Positions 33,076 through 41,154 of a stretch of 61,453 bases of DNA are shown here, in pieces (the first letter of the stretch is position 1; each line of letters begins with the position of its first letter). A program made the translations under genes and the position numbers. The notes under the pieces were generated by a model. That model saw nothing but the letters and a program-made list of their open reading frames with translations. It searched no databases and was not told the origin of the DNA. This stretch comes from Ruminococcus sp. (GTDB lineage Bacteria > Bacillota > Clostridia > Oscillospirales > Ruminococcaceae): assembly GCA_017475555.1 (NCBI GenBank), contig JAFVFL010000026.1:1-61453 (forward strand). Direction: 5' to 3'.

Positions 33076-34540
33076 GCCGATAATGCTGCAGGGTACTATG
33101 TCAAATGTTGGAAAGAGCTTTCTGACCGCCGCACTGTGCAGGATATTCCGGCAGGACGGGTATTCCTGTGCTCCGTTCAAATCGCAGAATATGGCTCTTA
33201 ATTCCTATGTAACGGCTGACGGGCTTGAAATAGGACGGGCACAGGCTATGCAGGCTGAGGCGGCAGGCATTGAGCCGTCAGCACTGATGAACCCCGTCCT
33301 GCTGAAGCCCACTACAGATGTAGGCTCGCAGGTCATAGTGAACGGAAAGGTCCGGGGAAATATGCGTGCAGCCGAATATTTCAGGCATAAAAAGGAGCTT
33401 ATCCCTGACATAATGCAGGCATACAGGACGCTTTCAGAGCAATACGATATCATAGTTATCGAGGGTGCAGGAAGTCCTGTGGAGCTGAATCTGAAGGCTG
33501 ACGATATAGTCAACATGGGGCTTGCACAGCTTGTCCGCTCCCCGGTGCTGCTTGTTGGGGATATCGACCGGGGCGGAGTTTTTGCCCAGCTTCTCGGCAC
33601 TCTTTCGCTGCTCGAAGCACATGAACAGGACATGGTAAAGGGGCTTGTCGTGAATCAGTTCCGTGGTGACAGCTCTCTTTTCCGGGACGGCATATCCATT
33701 CTTGAGGAGTGCAGCCGGAAGCCCGTTGCCGGAGTAGTTCCCTATATCTCCTGCAATATCGAGGACGAGGACAGTCTGTCCGGCAGACTTGAAAAAAAGT
33801 CAATCAGCGGCATTATCGACATTGCCGTTATCCGCCTGCCTAAGATATCCAATTTTACCGATCTTGACGTTTTTGAGCAGTATGACGGCGTTTCTGTACG
33901 TTATGTTTCAGCCAGCCGTGAGCTTGGAACGCCTGATATGATAGTGATACCCGGCACAAAAAGCACGATATCCGATATGAAATGGCTAAGAGTGAGCGGC
34001 GTGGAGGAGGAGATAAAAAAATGTGCCTTATCATACGGCATACCTGTATTCGGTATCTGCGGGGGATATCAGCTGATGGGCAGGTCGGTTTCTGACCCGG
34101 AAAGCAATGAATGCGGGGGAAGTATCTCAGGTATGGGGCTGCTTGACGGAGAAACGGTATTCGGAAGCGAAAAAAAGCAGACCCGTGTCAGCGGAAAATT
34201 CAATAAGCTGAGCGGATTTTTCTCCTGTCTGTCCGGTGCCGGCTTTCATGGCTATGAGATACACATGGGAAGCACTACAGACACGGGGACGGCTCTTACA
34301 GACTGCGGAGGAAGCGTTTCCGGAAATGCGGCTGGCTGCTACGTGCATGGTATCTTTGACAGCGAAGAGGTTTCCGGCAGGCTCGTAAAAAGGCTGTTTG
34401 AGGCAAAGGGGCTTGAATATACCGGGCATTTTTCCAGCCGCCGGGAATACCGTCAGAAGCAATTTGATATCATAGCTGATACAGTGCGGAGGAATATTGA
34501 CATGGAGCTTATCTACAGGATCATCAGGGAGGGAATATGA
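33068..34540 (+). CDS. cbiP: cobyric acid synthase
   Basis: CbiP amidates side chains b, d, e and g of adenosylcobyrinic acid a,c-diamide. The 490-residue protein has the N-terminal ATPase MLQGTMSNVGKSFLTAALC, FKSQNMALNSYVTADGLEIG and NPVLLKPTTDVGSQVIVNG, and the C-terminal amidotransferase domain with Cys in VFGICGGYQLMGR and His in YVHGIFDSEEV. Length is normal. Coupled to cobD and cbiC. Confidence 0.95.
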   Translation: MAEPIMLQGTMSNVGKSFLTAALCRIFRQDGYSCAPFKSQNMALNSYVTADGLEIGRAQAMQAEAAGIEPSALMNPVLLKPTTDVGSQVIVNGKVRGNMRAAEYFRHKKELIPDIMQAYRTLSEQYDIIVIEGAGSPVELNLKADDIVNMGLAQLVRSPVLLVGDIDRGGVFAQLLGTLSLLEAHEQDMVKGLVVNQFRGDSSLFRDGISILEECSRKPVAGVVPYISCNIEDEDSLSGRLEKKSISGIIDIAVIRLPKISNFTDLDVFEQYDGVSVRYVSASRELGTPDMIVIPGTKSTISDMKWLRVSGVEEEIKKCALSYGIPVFGICGGYQLMGRSVSDPESNECGGSISGMGLLDGETVFGSEKKQTRVSGKFNKLSGFFSCLSGAGFHGYEIHMGSTTDTGTALTDCGGSVSGNAAGCYVHGIFDSEEVSGRLVKRLFEAKGLEYTGHFSSRREYRQKQFDIIADTVRRNIDMELIYRIIREGI

Positions 34541-35169
34541 ACTTAGAATACGTACTGCCTTCGGATATTGAGAAACGAAGCTTTGAAATAATCGAATCCG
34601 AGCTTGGTGACAGGAGGCTGCCCGAAAAAATAAAGCCGGTCGTCATGCGTGCTATACACACGACGGCAGACCTTGATTATGCGGATAATCTCTATTTTTC
34701 GGAAAACGCCGTCGATACCGCACTTTCCCTGATCGAAAGGGGAGCGGTCATAGTCACAGATACAAATATGGCAAGGGCAGGGATAAACAAGTCTGCACTC
34801 GCTCGCCACGGCTGTGAGTGCGTGTGCTTCATGGCTGATGAGGACATAGCCCGGAATGCAGAGAAAAACGGAACAACAAGAGCAGCTGCGTCTGTGGACA
34901 AGGCAGCACAGCTTGACCGTCCGGTGATATATGCCGTAGGTAACGCACCTACTGCACTTATACGCATATGCGAGCATATAAAAAACGGCACCTTTATTCC
35001 CGGACTTGTGATAGGTGTGCCGGTGGGATTTGTGAATGTAGTGCAGTCAAAGGAAATGCTGATAGCCTCCGGTGTCCCGTGTATCGCAGCAAGGGGAAGA
35101 AAGGGCGGGAGCAATGTAGCTGCTGCTATATGCAACGCTCTGCTGTATATACTGGATAGTAAAAAATGA
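34537..35169 (+). CDS. cbiC: cobalt-precorrin-8 methylmutase
   Basis: CbiC moves the C11 methyl group to C12, giving cobyrinic acid. In 210 residues it shows IEKRSFEIIESELGDRRLPE, RAIHTTADLDYADNLYFSE with the catalytic His, VGNAPTALIRICEHI and GVPVGFVNVVQSKEML. It is the last gene of the operon. No clear terminator follows; the next promoter begins 51 bases downstream. Confidence 0.95.
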   Translation: MNLEYVLPSDIEKRSFEIIESELGDRRLPEKIKPVVMRAIHTTADLDYADNLYFSENAVDTALSLIERGAVIVTDTNMARAGINKSALARHGCECVCFMADEDIARNAEKNGTTRAAASVDKAAQLDRPVIYAVGNAPTALIRICEHIKNGTFIPGLVIGVPVGFVNVVQSKEMLIASGVPCIAARGRKGGSNVAAAICNALLYILDSKK

Positions 35170-35220
35170 GCAGACAAAGTGAATCCGTGTTGTCGATAAC
35201 GTATAAATTATGCAGAATAC

Positions 35221-35249
35221 TTGCATTTTGCCTATGTTTCTGATATAAT
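35221..35249 (+). promoter_or_regulatory. promoter of the riboswitch-controlled corrinoid module
   Basis: TTGCAT (35221-35226), 17 bases, exact TATAAT (35244-35249), about 100 bases before the riboswitch. It gives the downstream genes a transcript separate from the biosynthesis operon. Confidence 0.8.
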
Positions 35250-35349
35250 TAATCTGTTCATGAACAAATACAGCAAGCGGCAGGATCTTCTGGCGTTTGC
35301 GTATGTGCCGGCACTTTAAATAACTTATTAAAATCGAATAAATATAACA

Positions 35350-35545
35350 ATCGGTGCCTCCGATGATGGCATAGCTATCATGCCGGAGGGTAAAAGGGAA
35401 GCAGGTGTGATGATTCTGAATCCTGCACGATCTCGTCACTGTGATTGGGGAGCGGTATGCGTTTGCGAGGCTTTTGCCAAGTGAAGCCACTGAGCGATCG
35501 GGAAGGCTGCATATCGTGTTGATCCATAAGTCAGGAAACCTGCCG
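35350..35545 (+). promoter_or_regulatory. cobalamin riboswitch (adenosylcobalamin type)
   Basis: The conserved core elements are all legible in order: CGGTGCC, GGGAAGCAGGTG, AATCCTGCACG, CACTGTGAT, GCCAAGTGAAGCCACTGAGC, CGGGAAGG and the B12 box AAGTCAGGAAACCTGCC (35528-35544). With ligand bound, the downstream terminator should form. It controls cbiK and the uptake genes, not the biosynthesis operon. Class and ends are by eye; edges are uncertain by ~10 bases. Confidence 0.95.
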
Positions 35546-35633
35546 TTTTGTTGGTACAGGATAGTGATATCCAGGTCACGAGGTATTGATCGTACTGTTT
35601 CAGGCTCTCCGTCCGGAAGGGTCTGTTTGCGAT

Positions 35634-35660
35634 GCCCTCTGCCCGTGCAGAGGGCTTTTT
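35634..35660 (+). terminator. riboswitch expression-platform terminator
   Basis: GCCCTCTGC/GCAGAGGGC is a perfect 9 bp stem with a CCGT loop and TTTTT after it, about 90 bases past the B12 box and 40 before cbiK. It is the expected off-state hairpin. Confidence 0.9.
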
Positions 35661-35701
35661 CAGCGATTCATACCCTTTACAGAAAGGATTGAATTATTTT
35701 T

Positions 35702-36787
35702 ATGAAGAAAATACTTGCACTTATCGTAAGCCTGTCAGTAGTGACAGCTGCATTCTCAGCGTGCGGAAGCTCTGAAAGCTCATCAGAGAGCGTTCAGAAG
35801 CCTGCTGCTGAGACTACAGAAGCACCGGAGGAAGCAGCAGAGGTCTCAGACGAGACTGACGCTGACAGCTCTGATGATGCTTCTGACGATACCTCCGCTG
35901 AGGACGCTGATGAAGGAGCAGCAGAGGAAGAGGAGGAAGAGGAGGACTACACCACCGGTGACGCTTCTCTCGATAATATCCGCAATCAGGACGATATCGG
36001 CGAAAAAGAGCTTCTTGTGCTCAGCTTCGGTACAAGCTTCAACGACAGCCGCCGCCTTACTATCGGTGCTGTCGAAAACGCCCTTGAGGAGGCATTTCCC
36101 GATTTCTCCGTCCGCAGAGGATTTACCGCAAATATCATCATTGACCACGTAAACCGCCGTGACGGATTTCTTATCGACGATGTTGACACTGCACTGCAAA
36201 GGGCTGTAGACAATGGTGTAAAGACCCTCGTTGTGCAGCCTACACACCTTATGCACGGCTTTGAGTACACTGATCTTGTCGCACAGGTCGGAGACTATGC
36301 GGACGCATTTGACAAGGTAGTGTTCGGTGAGCCGCTTCTTACAAGCGATGACGATTTCAGGAGAGTTGAACAGGCTATCGTTGACTGGACAGCTGAGTAT
36401 GATGACGGAAAGACCGCTATCTGCTTCATGGGTCACGGTACTGAGGCTGATTCAAACGGTGTTTATCAGAAAATGCAGGATCTGCTGACTGAGGACGGAT
36501 ATGCCAATTACTTTGTGGGAACTGTTGAGGCAGAGCCCTCGGTATATGACGTTCTTGAGGCTGTGCAGGCTGGTGATTATGAAAGAGTTATACTCGAACC
36601 GCTCATGGTAGTTGCAGGAGATCACGCAAACAACGACATGGCTGGCGATGAGGAGGATTCATGGAAATCTGTATTTGAGGGTGCCGGATATGATGTTGAG
36701 TGCCTGCTGAGAGGACTCGGAGAGAACGAGGCTGTCAGACAGATATATGTTGAACACGCTCAGGCGGCTATAGATTCGATCGGATAA
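35702..36787 (+). CDS. cbiK: lipoprotein form of sirohydrochlorin cobaltochelatase CbiK
   Basis: The C-terminal ~260 residues are CbiK, the class II chelatase that puts cobalt into sirohydrochlorin. All three active-site residues of the family are kept: His182 in VVQPTHLMHGFEY, Glu210 in FGEPLLTSDDD and His245 in FMGHGTEADSNG; LEPLMVVAGDHANNDM is also typical. Unlike the usual cytosolic enzyme, it starts with a signal peptide and lipobox (AFSAC, Cys21), then a Ser/Glu/Asp linker to about residue 82 that includes eight acidic residues in a row. It should sit outside the cell membrane, like periplasmic CbiK of Desulfovibrio or the haem-binding IhtB of Porphyromonas. AAAGG lies an unusually long 13 bases before the ATG. 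First gene behind the riboswitch. Role may be metal handling or dechelation during uptake instead of, or besides, biosynthesis. Confidence 0.92.
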   Translation: MKKILALIVSLSVVTAAFSACGSSESSSESVQKPAAETTEAPEEAAEVSDETDADSSDDASDDTSAEDADEGAAEEEEEEEDYTTGDASLDNIRNQDDIGEKELLVLSFGTSFNDSRRLTIGAVENALEEAFPDFSVRRGFTANIIIDHVNRRDGFLIDDVDTALQRAVDNGVKTLVVQPTHLMHGFEYTDLVAQVGDYADAFDKVVFGEPLLTSDDDFRRVEQAIVDWTAEYDDGKTAICFMGHGTEADSNGVYQKMQDLLTEDGYANYFVGTVEAEPSVYDVLEAVQAGDYERVILEPLMVVAGDHANNDMAGDEEDSWKSVFEGAGYDVECLLRGLGENEAVRQIYVEHAQAAIDSIG

Positions 36788-36793
36788 AAAACT

Positions 36794-36817
36794 ATCGGGC
36801 AGCTTCGACTGCCCGAT
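36794..36817 (+). terminator. intercistronic hairpin after cbiK
   Basis: ATCGGGCAG/CTGCCCGAT is a perfect 9 bp stem over a six-base loop between cbiK and the next lipoprotein. Only TTTC follows, so it is more likely a partial terminator or a processing/stability element that lowers expression of later genes. Confidence 0.5.
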
Positions 36818-36836
36818 TTCAATATCAGAGGTATTT

Positions 36837-37754
36837 ATGAAAAGAATAACATCAATTGCATTTGCTCTCGGACTGCTTCTGACCGGGTGCAGTGCAGAAA
36901 GCTCAGAGATAACAGAAAGCAGCACGGTACAGGAGACAGCAGATACCACGGATAATACAGAGGCTTCTGAAGCAGAGCCGGAAACAGAACACGCTACAGC
37001 TCCGCAGGAGGAGGTAGGCTACGAGGGAATGACGGCGGTCTATGCGGATTCGGTAGCTGACGGGGATTATATCATCAATGTTGATTCAAGCTCCACTATG
37101 TTTAAGATAGCAGAGTGTGTCCTCCACGTAAGCGGCTCAGAAATGACCGCAGACCTTATCATAAACAGTCAGTCCTACGACTATCTGTTCATGGGAACGG
37201 GCAGCAGTGCTGAAAATGCCGCTGCGTCTGAGCTTATCTCCTACACGGTGAACGATGAGGGACAGTCGGTGTTTACAGTCCCGGTAGAAGCACTTGACTG
37301 CGAGGTGCAGTGTGCTGCCCTGAGTGCAAAGAAGCAGGAATGGTACGACAGAACTCTTGTATTCCGTGCGGATTCCCTGCCGGTGACAGCATTCGGTGAG
37401 GGCTATATCACCACTGTGACCGACCTTGGACTTGCAGACGGCATATACTCCGTTGAGGTAACGCTTGAGGGCGGCTCAGGCAGGGCATATGTCTGGTCAC
37501 CGGCAGAGCTTACAGTTCAGAACGGCGAAGCGTCCGCACATATCATATGGAGCAGCAGCAGCTACGATTACATGATCGTTGACGGTGAGAAGTATCTTCC
37601 TGAGACCGTCGGGGAGTATTCGGAATTTGATATACCCGTGTCAGGCTTTGACTATAAAATGCCGGTATCAGCTGATACAACAGCAATGAGCGTACCGTAT
37701 GAGATAGAGTATACGCTTTACTTCGACTCCTCAACTATCAAGGCACAGGAATGA
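36837..37754 (+). CDS. tandem-domain surface lipoprotein, candidate corrinoid or tetrapyrrole binder
   Basis: A 305-residue lipoprotein: lipobox LLTGC with Cys18, an acidic Ser/Thr/Glu linker to residue ~62, then two related beta-rich domains (about 75-180 and 201-296). Both open with DG-Y-x-x-x-V, contain a [I/L]-I-x-S-x-S-YDY-[L/M] segment (INSQSYDYLFMG; WSSSSYDYMIVDG) and close with VPV/IPV followed by a strand. The first ends SAKKQEWYDRTLVF. The pattern recalls NEAT-like haem-binding domains (DG-Y start, Ser/Met helix, YDY strand) but is too divergent for me to call. Being under the cobalamin riboswitch and next to a BtuFCD-like importer, it may capture a corrinoid or feed CbiK. Function is inferred from context only. 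Confidence 0.7.
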   Translation: MKRITSIAFALGLLLTGCSAESSEITESSTVQETADTTDNTEASEAEPETEHATAPQEEVGYEGMTAVYADSVADGDYIINVDSSSTMFKIAECVLHVSGSEMTADLIINSQSYDYLFMGTGSSAENAAASELISYTVNDEGQSVFTVPVEALDCEVQCAALSAKKQEWYDRTLVFRADSLPVTAFGEGYITTVTDLGLADGIYSVEVTLEGGSGRAYVWSPAELTVQNGEASAHIIWSSSSYDYMIVDGEKYLPETVGEYSEFDIPVSGFDYKMPVSADTTAMSVPYEIEYTLYFDSSTIKAQE

Positions 37755-38893
37755 GAGCAGCGGCATTTCTTACAGCAGCACTTATGCTTTTCACGGCAGT
37801 GTCATGCGGCTCTGCTCCCGTCGTCAGCTCCGGTACCGGGACGGTAATGACAAAGACCGGCAGCATGGAGCTTGAATATGCCGATCAGTTCTCGGTTGAC
37901 TACCTTGACTCAGGCTGCTCACTGATAACTATAGGAGAGGATCGCTTTCTGCTTGTGCCGGAGGGTCAGGCTGTGCCGGAGAACACTGAGAACGCTGCTG
38001 TTATCCGTCAGCCGGTGGAGAATATCTACCTTGCAGCCTCCTCGGCAATGGATCTTTTCAGCGGACTTGATGAGCTTGATAAGGTAAAAATGACCTCAAC
38101 TGACTTAAAGAGCTGGACTCTTCCTGAGGTACAGACCGCACTTGAGACCGGCAGCATGGAGTACATAGGCAAATACAGTGCTCCGGACTACGAACGGCTT
38201 GTGGCGGAGGACTGCGGTATTGCCATAGAGTCAACGATGATATACCACAGTCCTCAGGTCAGGGAAAAGCTTGAGTCACTCGGGATACCCGTCATCGTTG
38301 AGCGTTCGAGCTATGAAGCTCACCCTCTCGGCAGAATGGAGTGGATAAAGCTCTACGGGCTGCTTCTTGGTGAGGCTGAGGCTGCACAGACCTTTTTTGA
38401 CGAAAAAACAAGCGGATTCAGCAGGCTGGATATATCAGATATACCTGAGGACGAGCGTAAAACAGCCGCATTCTTCTACATAAGCTCCAACGGCTATGTG
38501 AATATCCGCAAGCCGGGGGACTATGTTTCGCAGATGATCGCACTTGCAGGCGGCCGCTACATCTTCACAGCGGACGAGCTTGATGTTGACGACAACGCTC
38601 TTTCCACGATGAATATACAGCTTGAAGCATTTTATGATATCGCAAGGGACGCTGATTTTCTGATCTATAACAGCACTATCGAGGGCGAGCTGGACAGCGT
38701 GGAGCAGCTTATTGAAAAGAGCGGTATCTTTGAGGATTTCAAGGCTGTCAGGGAGGGAAATGTATGGTGCACCGGACAGAATATGTTCCAGCAGACGACC
38801 GGTGCAGCAGATATGATAACAGACCTCAGCCTTATTTTTTCCGGTGAGGCAGAGGATACGGAGCAGCTTACCTTTCTGCACAGACTGAGCTGA
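37751..38893 (+). CDS. btuF: BtuF-like corrinoid/metallophore substrate-binding lipoprotein
   Basis: A 380-residue ABC substrate-binding protein of the iron/cobalamin class (PF01497 type). The signal peptide ends at a lipobox TAVSC (Cys19). The core shows VENIYLAASSAMDLFSGLDEL, KYSAPDYERLVAEDCGIAI, a middle helix and VEQLIEKSGIFEDFKAVREG in the C-lobe. The start overlaps the upstream lipoprotein stop (ATGA). Corrinoid specificity follows from the riboswitch; iron-siderophore proteins share the fold. Confidence 0.88.
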   Translation: MRAAAFLTAALMLFTAVSCGSAPVVSSGTGTVMTKTGSMELEYADQFSVDYLDSGCSLITIGEDRFLLVPEGQAVPENTENAAVIRQPVENIYLAASSAMDLFSGLDELDKVKMTSTDLKSWTLPEVQTALETGSMEYIGKYSAPDYERLVAEDCGIAIESTMIYHSPQVREKLESLGIPVIVERSSYEAHPLGRMEWIKLYGLLLGEAEAAQTFFDEKTSGFSRLDISDIPEDERKTAAFFYISSNGYVNIRKPGDYVSQMIALAGGRYIFTADELDVDDNALSTMNIQLEAFYDIARDADFLIYNSTIEGELDSVEQLIEKSGIFEDFKAVREGNVWCTGQNMFQQTTGAADMITDLSLIFSGEAEDTEQLTFLHRLS

Positions 38894-38907
38894 ACGGAGG
38901 TGAGAGC

Positions 38908-39933
38908 GTGTACAGAAAAAGAGCAGTCCGCTGGGTCACGGGGTTTATACTGCTGACCATTTTTTCAGCGGTCTTATTCGTCATGGATCTGACCAGCGGC
39001 AGCAGCAGCATGACCATAAACGAGCTTATCGGAGTGCTCGGAGAGGCGGGAGCAGACAGTCCTGCCGGCAGGATAGTCTTTGACATTCGTCTGCCGAGAG
39101 CTCTTGCTGCACTTATCCTCGGAGGGGCACTTTCAGTTTCCGGATTCCTGCTTCAGAGCTTCTTCGGCAATCCTATCGCAGGCCCATATGTGCTGGGCAT
39201 ATCCTCCGGTGCAAAGCTGACGGTCGCTCTTGCCATGATATTCTCACTGAAAAACGGTATCATCCTTCATTCCGGGGCACTCGTTGCCGCCTCCTTTGCA
39301 GGCTCACTTGCCTCTATGGGAGCAATACTTGCCCTTTCCGGCAGGATAAAGAACATGGCACAGCTTATAATCGGCGGAGTTATGATAGGCTATATCTGTT
39401 CTGCGGTCACAGAGCTTGCAGTAAATTTCGCAGATGATGCAAATATCGTAAATCTCCATAACTGGTCAATGGGCAGCTTTTCGGGTACTGACCGGGAGGA
39501 CGTATGCGTCATGGCGGTGATAGTCCTTGCTGCATTCGTAGTGTCATTCATGCTCTCAAAGCCAATGGGAGCGTATCAGCTCGGCGAGGCTTATGCAGAA
39601 AACATGGGAGTTAATATAAAAGCGTTCCGCATCGCACTGATACTTCTGTCAAGCATTCTCTCAGCCTGCGTGACCGCCTTTGCGGGGCCTGTTTCCTTTG
39701 TGGGAGTTGCCGTGCCGCACCTTATGAAGAGCCTTTTCGCTACAGCAAAGCCCGTCATTATCATACCGGCTTCATTCATCGGCGGAGGTGCATTCTGCAT
39801 GATGTGCGACCTGCTTGCAAGAATGCTCTTTGCTCCGCTTGAGCTGAGTGTAAGCACAATGACGGCGGTATTCGGTGCTCCGATAGTTATAATAATAATG
39901 CTGCACAGAGAGAACGAAAGGAGACGCACATGA
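38908..39933 (+). CDS. btuC: BtuC/FecCD-family permease
   Basis: A 341-residue permease with about ten membrane segments. Family motifs: DIRLPRALAALILGGALSVS (coupling to the ligand path), GNPIAGPYVLGISSGAKL, and GPVSFVGVAVPHLMKSLF near the C-terminus. The start is GTG 38908, preceded by GGAGGTGA. It sits 14 bases after btuF and overlaps btuD by four bases, so BtuFCD form one import system. Confidence 0.93.
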   Translation: MYRKRAVRWVTGFILLTIFSAVLFVMDLTSGSSSMTINELIGVLGEAGADSPAGRIVFDIRLPRALAALILGGALSVSGFLLQSFFGNPIAGPYVLGISSGAKLTVALAMIFSLKNGIILHSGALVAASFAGSLASMGAILALSGRIKNMAQLIIGGVMIGYICSAVTELAVNFADDANIVNLHNWSMGSFSGTDREDVCVMAVIVLAAFVVSFMLSKPMGAYQLGEAYAENMGVNIKAFRIALILLSSILSACVTAFAGPVSFVGVAVPHLMKSLFATAKPVIIIPASFIGGGAFCMMCDLLARMLFAPLELSVSTMTAVFGAPIVIIIMLHRENERRRT

Positions 39934-41024
39934 GTAATACGGCGGTGATCTCGGCAGCCGGGCTCTGTGCAGGCTACGGGAAAAAAATAGTCGTTGACGG
40001 GCTTTCATTCAGCGTTGGAGCCGGCGAGATACTGACGCTCATAGGGCCTAATGGTGCAGGAAAATCCACGGTGATAAAAACAATCGCCGCACAGCTCCCG
40101 GCTGTTTCGGGAAATGTATATATCGGTCAGATGTCTCTCAGACAGATGAACGAGCGTGACGTTTCACGGCATCTGTCGCTGCTGCTCACAAGCAGGCTTT
40201 CCACGGACAAAATGACCTGTGAGGACGTAGTTTCTACCGGCAGGTACCCCTACACCGGAAGACTTGGTATCCTTTCGGAAAATGACAGAAGGATAGTTCA
40301 GGACGCTATGGAGCTTACGTCAGTTTTACATCTGAGGGAGCGTGATTTCCGTCATATAAGTGATGGTCAGCGGCAGTGCGTCATGCTGGCAAGAGCTATA
40401 GCACAGCAGCCGGGGATAATGCTTCTTGATGAGCCGACCTCGTTCCTTGATATAAGCAATAAGCTCAGGCTCCTGACCCTGCTCAGGAGGCTTGTCAGAG
40501 AAAAAAATATTGCGGTGATACAGTCGCTCCATGAGCTTGATCTGGCACAGAAATTCTCCGACAGACTGCTCTGCATACACGGCGGAAAAGCCGAAAGGCT
40601 CGGTACTCCGGAGGAAATATTCAGCGGCGGATATATCAGCCGGCTTTACGGGATAGATACCGGCAGCTACGATACGCTGTACGGAACGGCTGAGCCTGAA
40701 AGGATAAAGGGTGAGCCGGAGGTATTTGTCATCGGCGGCGGCGGAAGCGGCATTCCTGTTTACCGGAGCCTGCAAAGGCAGGGGATACCGTTTGCCGCAG
40801 GAGTTATTCACGAAAATGACATAGATCACCCAGCCGCAGAAAAGCTCGCCTCCGTGCTTATCACTGAGGCAGCGTTTGAACCGATAAGCAGCGATACGCT
40901 GGACAGGGCAAGAGCGGTGATGAGGAAATGCGGCAGAGTGATATGCTGTGCGGACACCTTCGGCACCATGAACATGGGGAATCTTACGCTTCGTCAGGAG
41001 GCAGAGGCAGAGGGAAAGCTTTAA
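39930..41024 (+). CDS. btuD: BtuD-like ABC ATPase with extra C-terminal Rossmann-like domain
   Basis: Residues 1-~255 are a FecE/BtuD-type ATPase: Walker A LIGPNGAGKST, a signature altered to HISDGQRQ (normally LSGGQ), Walker B IMLLDEPTSF and switch His in QSLHELDLA. About 110 further residues follow. They start with VFVIGGGGSGIPVYRSLQRQ, a glycine-rich nucleotide-binding-like turn, then VLITEAAFEPISSDTLDRA and VICCADTFGTMNMGN. I do not recognise this domain; it may sense a nucleotide or corrinoid intermediate in the cytosol. The gene ends the module before a bidirectional terminator. Confidence 0.9.
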   Translation: MSNTAVISAAGLCAGYGKKIVVDGLSFSVGAGEILTLIGPNGAGKSTVIKTIAAQLPAVSGNVYIGQMSLRQMNERDVSRHLSLLLTSRLSTDKMTCEDVVSTGRYPYTGRLGILSENDRRIVQDAMELTSVLHLRERDFRHISDGQRQCVMLARAIAQQPGIMLLDEPTSFLDISNKLRLLTLLRRLVREKNIAVIQSLHELDLAQKFSDRLLCIHGGKAERLGTPEEIFSGGYISRLYGIDTGSYDTLYGTAEPERIKGEPEVFVIGGGGSGIPVYRSLQRQGIPFAAGVIHENDIDHPAAEKLASVLITEAAFEPISSDTLDRARAVMRKCGRVICCADTFGTMNMGNLTLRQEAEAEGKL

Positions 41025-41096
41025 GGCACAGAAAAAGCAGACTGTCAGCGGCAAACAGCAAGCACCAGAAGCTCTTGCCGTTTGCTGTATAACAAA

Positions 41097-41132
41097 AACA
41101 GGCAGATACTTCATAATGAAGTACCTGCCTGT
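41097..41132. terminator. bidirectional terminator between btuD and recR
   Basis: AACAGGCAGATACTTCA and TGAAGTACCTGCCTGTT form a 17 bp stem with one mismatch over three bases, between convergent genes. On the minus strand it is followed by five T-rich bases. Confidence 0.8.
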
Positions 41133-41154
41133 TCTGTTTCGTAAATGCTTTGAA

